Of a DNA stretch of 64,000 nt, positions 60,450 to 64,000 are shown one piece after another (positions within the stretch are counted from its first letter, which is position 1; the number at the start of each line of letters is the position of its first letter). Made by a program: the position numbers and the translations under genes. The DNA comes from Mycobacterium sp. 1081908.1 (GTDB lineage: Bacteria; Actinomycetota; Actinomycetes; Mycobacteriales; Mycobacteriaceae): contig NZ_LZLY01000121.1 of assembly GCF_001673535.1 (NCBI RefSeq), positions 45,887 through 109,886 of the forward strand, read 5' to 3'. Under the pieces are notes generated by a model. It made no database searches, had not been told where the DNA came from, and saw only the letters and a list, made by a program, of their open reading frames with translations.

Positions 60450-61583
60450 CTACTCCGCGACCGCCGACCCCGCCGAGCTGATCGCGTCGACGGCGCTGGA
60501 GACCCGCGATTGGAAGTCGGGTGGCAGCGGGATGTAGCCGTTGCGGGCCAGCTCCACCTGGCCCGGGCCGATCGCCGCCTGCAGGAACGCCTTGACCGCC
60601 CTGGCATCGTCCGCGTTGGGGTACTTCGAGCAGACGATCTCGTAGGTGGCCAGGACGATCGGGTAGACGTCGGGTTGGGCGGGGTTGTAGAACGACGAGA
60701 TGTCGAGCACCAGATTGTTGCCGGCGCCCGTGATTTTGGCGCCCAAGATCGTCTTGCCGACCGTGTCGGTGCCGATCCGCACCGGGCGCAGGGACCTGCG
60801 GCTCGCGGGGGTCTTGATCTCGGCGGCGAAGAGGCCTTGCTGGAGCGCGAATGACAACTCGTTGTAGCTGATCGCGCCCTCGGTGTTTTTCACAAGCTCC
60901 GAGGTGCCCTTGTTGCCGGCGGCGCCGACGCCGACCCCGCCCTTGAATGTCTTGCCGGTGCCCTGTTTCCACGCTCCGCCGGACGCGGACTGCAGGTAGG
61001 ACTGGAAGTTGTCGGTGGTGCCGGAGGCGTCGCTGCGGTAGATGACGCGGATGTCCTCCGCCGGCATGGAAGTGTTGAACGCGGTAAGGGCCGGGTCGTC
61101 CCAGCGCGTGATGGTGCCGTTGAAGATCTTCGCCAGAGTGGGCGCGTCCAGCACCAGGGAGTCGACGGCGCCGAGGTTGTAGGTGATGGCCAGCGGGCCG
61201 AACACCACGGGCAGGTTCCAGGCGTCCGCGCCGCCGCAGCGCTGTTTGGCGGCGGCGTATTGATCGTCGGCGAGCGGTGTGTCAGATCCGCCGAAATCGG
61301 TCTTGCCCGAAAGGAATTCGCTGATCCCGGCGCCCGACCCGTTGGCGGTGTAGTTGAGGTTCTGCCCCGGGCAGGCCCGGTGGTACGCCTCGACGAACTT
61401 CGTCATCGCATTCTGCTGCGCGGTCGAGCCGCTCGCGACCAGGGTCTGTTTGCCACCGCAGTCGACCTTGGCGCCCGCGGCGTACGCCAGGGTGGCGTGG
61501 GAGTTGGTGCAAGCCGAGCTCACCATCGCGGCCGTGGCCAGCAAGCTGATGGCGGCGGCTGATCGCTTGCGTTTCACGGTCAT
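60450..61583 (-). CDS. PstS-family phosphate-binding lipoprotein
   Basis: A 377-residue periplasmic binding protein similar to PstS proteins. After the signal peptide, SSAC with Cys25 serves as lipobox, though the -3 residue is Ser and so less typical. Phosphate-site motifs are present: ASGSTAQQNAM, GSGAGISEFL with GGSDTP, and RSDASGTTDNFQ. It ends IPLPPDFQSRVSSAVDAIS. It would capture phosphate for a Pst importer; no pstCAB genes lie in the window, so it must work with a distant system or signal. ATG 61583 is only two bases from GGAGG; GTG 61577 has better spacing and gives (M)KRKRSAAA. No PstS is found at this locus in M. tuberculosis. Confidence 0.9.
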   Translation of the reverse strand: MTVKRKRSAAAISLLATAAMVSSACTNSHATLAYAAGAKVDCGGKQTLVASGSTAQQNAMTKFVEAYHRACPGQNLNYTANGSGAGISEFLSGKTDFGGSDTPLADDQYAAAKQRCGGADAWNLPVVFGPLAITYNLGAVDSLVLDAPTLAKIFNGTITRWDDPALTAFNTSMPAEDIRVIYRSDASGTTDNFQSYLQSASGGAWKQGTGKTFKGGVGVGAAGNKGTSELVKNTEGAISYNELSFALQQGLFAAEIKTPASRRSLRPVRIGTDTVGKTILGAKITGAGNNLVLDISSFYNPAQPDVYPIVLATYEIVCSKYPNADDARAVKAFLQAAIGPGQVELARNGYIPLPPDFQSRVSSAVDAISSAGSAVAE

Positions 61584-61836
61584 TGCCTCCAGACGGGGGA
61601 TACACCTCAGACTTCTACAGCCACCGAATTAACAGGCAAACCAACAACGGATGAACGGGTCATCAATGAGGCCGGCGGCCGGTTTCGCTGGGTAGCGCAC
61701 AACCTTTCCGCGGGTTGACGGAAACTACCTGATTGATGAAGTAAATTTCGATTCGCCGCACGGGCGCGACCGGTTCGCTACGATCAATCCGCGCATGGCC
61801 CGCCGAGTTGCCGCAATCCAACGGAGGTGTCGACCG

Positions 61837-62787
61837 ATGACCCATCAAGCCCCACCGGCTCCGCCCCCTTCGACTCCTCCCACACCACCGGAGCAACCGG
61901 CCGCGACGCCCCCCGAGGCGCAACCCACCAAAGGCAGACGGCGCACGCTGTTGGTGATCGGCATCCTCGTCGCTTTCCTAATCGTCTACGGCCTGTCGCT
62001 GTTCGGGGTCCATTTGCTGGCCAAATCGGCGGCACCGATCAAGCCGCCGGACTTGAACGCGACCAACGACACGGTCGTGCTGGTGCGTCTGGAAAAACTG
62101 GAAACCGTCGCGAACCGCCTCACGGTGAAGGTGCTCGTGATTCCCGAAGATTCCATGTTCGACAAACGCCTCGATGTGCTGAAGACCGACACCGCGGTGC
62201 GGATGGACCCCGCGAACGACCTGGGCGACCTGCAATACCCGGCGGGGAAGTCGCCGGCGCAGGTCGCCACCACGATCGAGGCCCACGGCGATCCCAACAA
62301 CTGGCCGTTCGACTCCTACAGCACCGACACCCTGTCGGCGGAGGTGCTCGTCGGGCAGGGTGACGCCCGCCAGTACATCCCGGCGCGGGTGGAAGTGACC
62401 GGGGCGTTGGACGGTTGGGACGTCAGCGTCCAGCGGGTGGGTGAAGCAAGCCAGGAGGCCGATCGCCCCGACAACGTGATCATCACGCTGCACCGGGCCA
62501 AGGGGCCGCTGATCTTCGACTTGGGCATCTGCCTGGTGCTGTTCGCCCTGCCCACCCTGGCGTTTGCCGTGGCCATCCAAATCGCATTGGGCAGACGGAA
62601 ATTCGTGCCACCCTTCGTGACGTGGTTCGCCGCCATGCTGTTCGCCGTGATCCCGATACGCAATTTCCTTCCGGGGTCGCCGCCGCCGGGTGCCTGGATC
62701 GACCAGGTGCTGGTGATCTGGGTGCTGATGGCGCTCGTCGCCGCGATGGCCCTGTACATGCTCACCTGGTACCGACAATCGGACTGA
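61837..62787 (+). CDS. DUF4436 membrane protein (copy 2)
   Basis: A 316-residue protein with a Pro/Ala-rich N-terminus (~45 residues), a first transmembrane helix (about 49-72), the extracytoplasmic DUF4436 domain, and three C-terminal helices. It is closely similar to the protein at 59519. GGAGG lies nine bases before ATG 61837; an ATG at 61795 in frame is less likely. Upstream (61584-61836) is a divergent control region for this gene and the PstS-like gene, including TTGACG at 61715-61720 and AT-rich stretches; no firm operator was found. It is linked to the FGE gene 22 bases downstream, as Rv0713 is to Rv0712 in M. tuberculosis. Confidence 0.88.
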   Translation: MTHQAPPAPPPSTPPTPPEQPAATPPEAQPTKGRRRTLLVIGILVAFLIVYGLSLFGVHLLAKSAAPIKPPDLNATNDTVVLVRLEKLETVANRLTVKVLVIPEDSMFDKRLDVLKTDTAVRMDPANDLGDLQYPAGKSPAQVATTIEAHGDPNNWPFDSYSTDTLSAEVLVGQGDARQYIPARVEVTGALDGWDVSVQRVGEASQEADRPDNVIITLHRAKGPLIFDLGICLVLFALPTLAFAVAIQIALGRRKFVPPFVTWFAAMLFAVIPIRNFLPGSPPPGAWIDQVLVIWVLMALVAAMALYMLTWYRQSD

Positions 62788-62809
62788 CGCCCCGTCCTAC
62801 CCTGAAGGG

Positions 62810-63700
62810 GTGCTTACCGAGCTTGTCGACCTGCCGGGCGGATCGTTCCGCATGGGCTCGACGAGCTTCTATCCCGAAGAGGCGCCGATCCACACCGTGA
62901 CGGTGGGGCCGTTCGCGGTGGAGCGGCACCCGGTGACCAACGCGCAGTTCGCCGAGTTCGTTTCAGCCACAGGCCATGTCACGGTGGCCGAGCAACCGAT
63001 CGACCCGGCGCTCTACCCCGGGGCGGATCCGGCGGACCTGGTTCCGGGCGCCATGGTCTTCCGGCCGACGCCGGGGCCGGTCGACCTGCGTGACTGGCGC
63101 CAGTGGTGGGCCTGGGTGCCGGGCGCCAACTGGCGAAATCCATTCGGTCCGGACAGCGATCTGACGGACCGGGCGGACCATCCGGTGGTGCAGGTGGCGT
63201 ATCCCGACGCCGCGGCGTACGCGCGTTGGGCCGGCCGGCGGCTGCCCACCGAGGCCGAATGGGAGTACGCGGCCCGCGGCGGCAGTTCGTGGACCTACTC
63301 CTGGGGCGAGGAAGCGAACCCCGATGGCCGGCTGATGGCCAACACGTGGCAGGGCAGTTTCCCGTACCGCAATGACGGCGCCCTGGGCTGGGTGGGCACC
63401 TCCCCGGTGGGGACGTTCCCGCCCAACGGATTTGGGCTGCTCGACATGATCGGCAACGTGTGGGAGTGGACCGCCACCGAGTTTTCCGCGCACCACCGGC
63501 TCGATCAGCCGCCGAAGGCCTGTTGCGCACCGTCGGGTCCCGCGGACCCGAGCGTCAGCCAGGCGTTGAAGGGCGGATCGCATTTGTGCGCGCCGGAATA
63601 CTGCCACCGCTACCGGCCGGCCGCGCGGTCGCCGCAGTCGCAGGACACCGCGACGACCCACATCGGGTTTCGCTGCGTGGCGGATCCGGCGTCAGCATAG
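62810..63700 (+). CDS. Formylglycine-generating enzyme (sulfatase activator)
   Basis: A 296-residue FGE, homologue of Rv0712. The active-site cysteines are Cys260 and Cys265 in SHLCAPEYCHRYRPAAR. The fold signatures are LVDLPGGSFRMGS at the start, GRRLPTEAEWEYAARGG in the middle, and GNVWEWTATEF and HIGFRC at the end. It oxidises the cysteine of the CxPxR motif of sulfatases to formylglycine; Cys79 of AtsA is the obvious substrate. GTG 62810 follows TACCCT by six bases (a possible leaderless start) and GAAGGGG, so either mode of initiation is possible. Confidence 0.95.
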   Translation: MLTELVDLPGGSFRMGSTSFYPEEAPIHTVTVGPFAVERHPVTNAQFAEFVSATGHVTVAEQPIDPALYPGADPADLVPGAMVFRPTPGPVDLRDWRQWWAWVPGANWRNPFGPDSDLTDRADHPVVQVAYPDAAAYARWAGRRLPTEAEWEYAARGGSSWTYSWGEEANPDGRLMANTWQGSFPYRNDGALGWVGTSPVGTFPPNGFGLLDMIGNVWEWTATEFSAHHRLDQPPKACCAPSGPADPSVSQALKGGSHLCAPEYCHRYRPAARSPQSQDTATTHIGFRCVADPASA

Positions 63701-63852
63701 GCTGTCTCGCGCCGGCCGGGCAGCAAACCGGGCGCTGCTCTGCGTCGCACCTCAAGCGGGAAAAGCGACCGGCGGGTTACCGCCGGATGGACGGTAAGTG
63801 ACGGACCTTCCGTCGTCGCGCACGCTCGCCTCGAATTCGCTAGCATCGCCAC

Positions 63853-64000
63853 GTGTCGGCCGTCGACGAGCCAGATGTCACCAGCACAGTGGCAGTGACC
63901 ACCGAGCCCTCGACGACACAGGCCCCGCCACCGTCACCTTCACGCCGACGCCGACGACGACGGCGCCGCCGAGCACCACCACGCCGCCGCCCGTCACCAC
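63853..64000 (+). CDS. Start of an unknown gene, cut by the window end
   Basis: GTG 63853 lies six bases after TAGCAT (63841-63846), a leaderless arrangement. The product opens (M)SAVDEPDVTSTVAVTTEP. The frame then turns Arg-rich, while a different frame gives a Thr/Pro-rich sequence (TPTPTTTAPPSTTTPP) from about 63912. The true continuation is therefore uncertain and a frameshift may be present. The 150 bases between the FGE stop and the promoter show no other gene. Confidence 0.4.
   Translation, partial: MSAVDEPDVTSTVAVTTEPSTTQAPPPSPSRRRRRRRRRRAPPRRRPSP

Overview
The window is chromosomal DNA from a slow-growing Mycobacterium. The evidence is the gene order, the high GC content, the GTG/TTG starts and leaderless promoters, the PE and PE_PGRS genes, and the mycofactocin cluster. 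Gene order follows the M. tuberculosis Rv0648-Rv0713 interval closely, but with clear differences. A true PE_PGRS gene suggests a species on the tuberculosis/kansasii/marinum/gordonae side of the genus rather than classical M. avium. I cannot name the species from the sequence alone.

Layout. (1) 1-3911: end of a GH38 alpha-mannosidase gene, a FabD2-position gene and a ROK sugar kinase, all overlapping by a few bases. (2) 3912-5236: L10 leader and rplJ-rplL, closed by a bidirectional terminator. (3) 5244-8684: a TetR regulator divergent from a carotenoid cleavage oxygenase around a palindromic operator, then the Mce ATPase gene mkl/mceG. (4) 8685-16604: rpoB-rpoC with promoter and terminator. 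(5) 16634-24110: endonuclease IV (end), lpqP, fadE8-echA4-PaaX-like-echA5, two DUF3060 envelope proteins and a TetR regulator. (6) 24127-28731: the str operon rpsL-rpsG-fusA-tuf. (7) 28874-35514: a PE_PGRS, a second PE, a SHOCT membrane protein, a mycofactocin-type SDR behind a KstR-like motif, a ferredoxin reductase and a D-2-hydroxyacid dehydrogenase. (8) 35496-38962, minus strand: two coupled gene pairs, an ECF-like sigma factor with a triple-VOC protein, and mftR with a DUF2332 protein. (9) 39054-45570: mftA-B-C-D-E-F-G for biosynthesis of the redox cofactor mycofactocin. (10) 45686-49478: a third PE gene, a 0.6-kb gene-free gap, and an EmrB/QacA exporter divergent from a TetR gene that appears to start with ATT. 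(11) 49503-55323: the S10 ribosomal operon through rpsQ. (12) 55336-64000: TetR/DUF2306 pair with twin operators, arylsulfatase atsA, two DUF4436 membrane paralogues around a PstS-like phosphate-binding lipoprotein, the formylglycine-generating enzyme that should activate the sulfatase, and the start of another gene cut by the window edge.

How the parts fit. Most of the window is core transcription and translation machinery. The mycofactocin genes make a peptide-derived cofactor used by SDR enzymes such as the one at 32482. AtsA and the FGE form an enzyme-activator pair. The accessory regulators (TetR at 5244, 48819 and 55336) each sit beside a divergent target with a visible inverted repeat between them. 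The least described unit is the sulfatase/FGE/DUF4436/PstS locus at 56799-63700.
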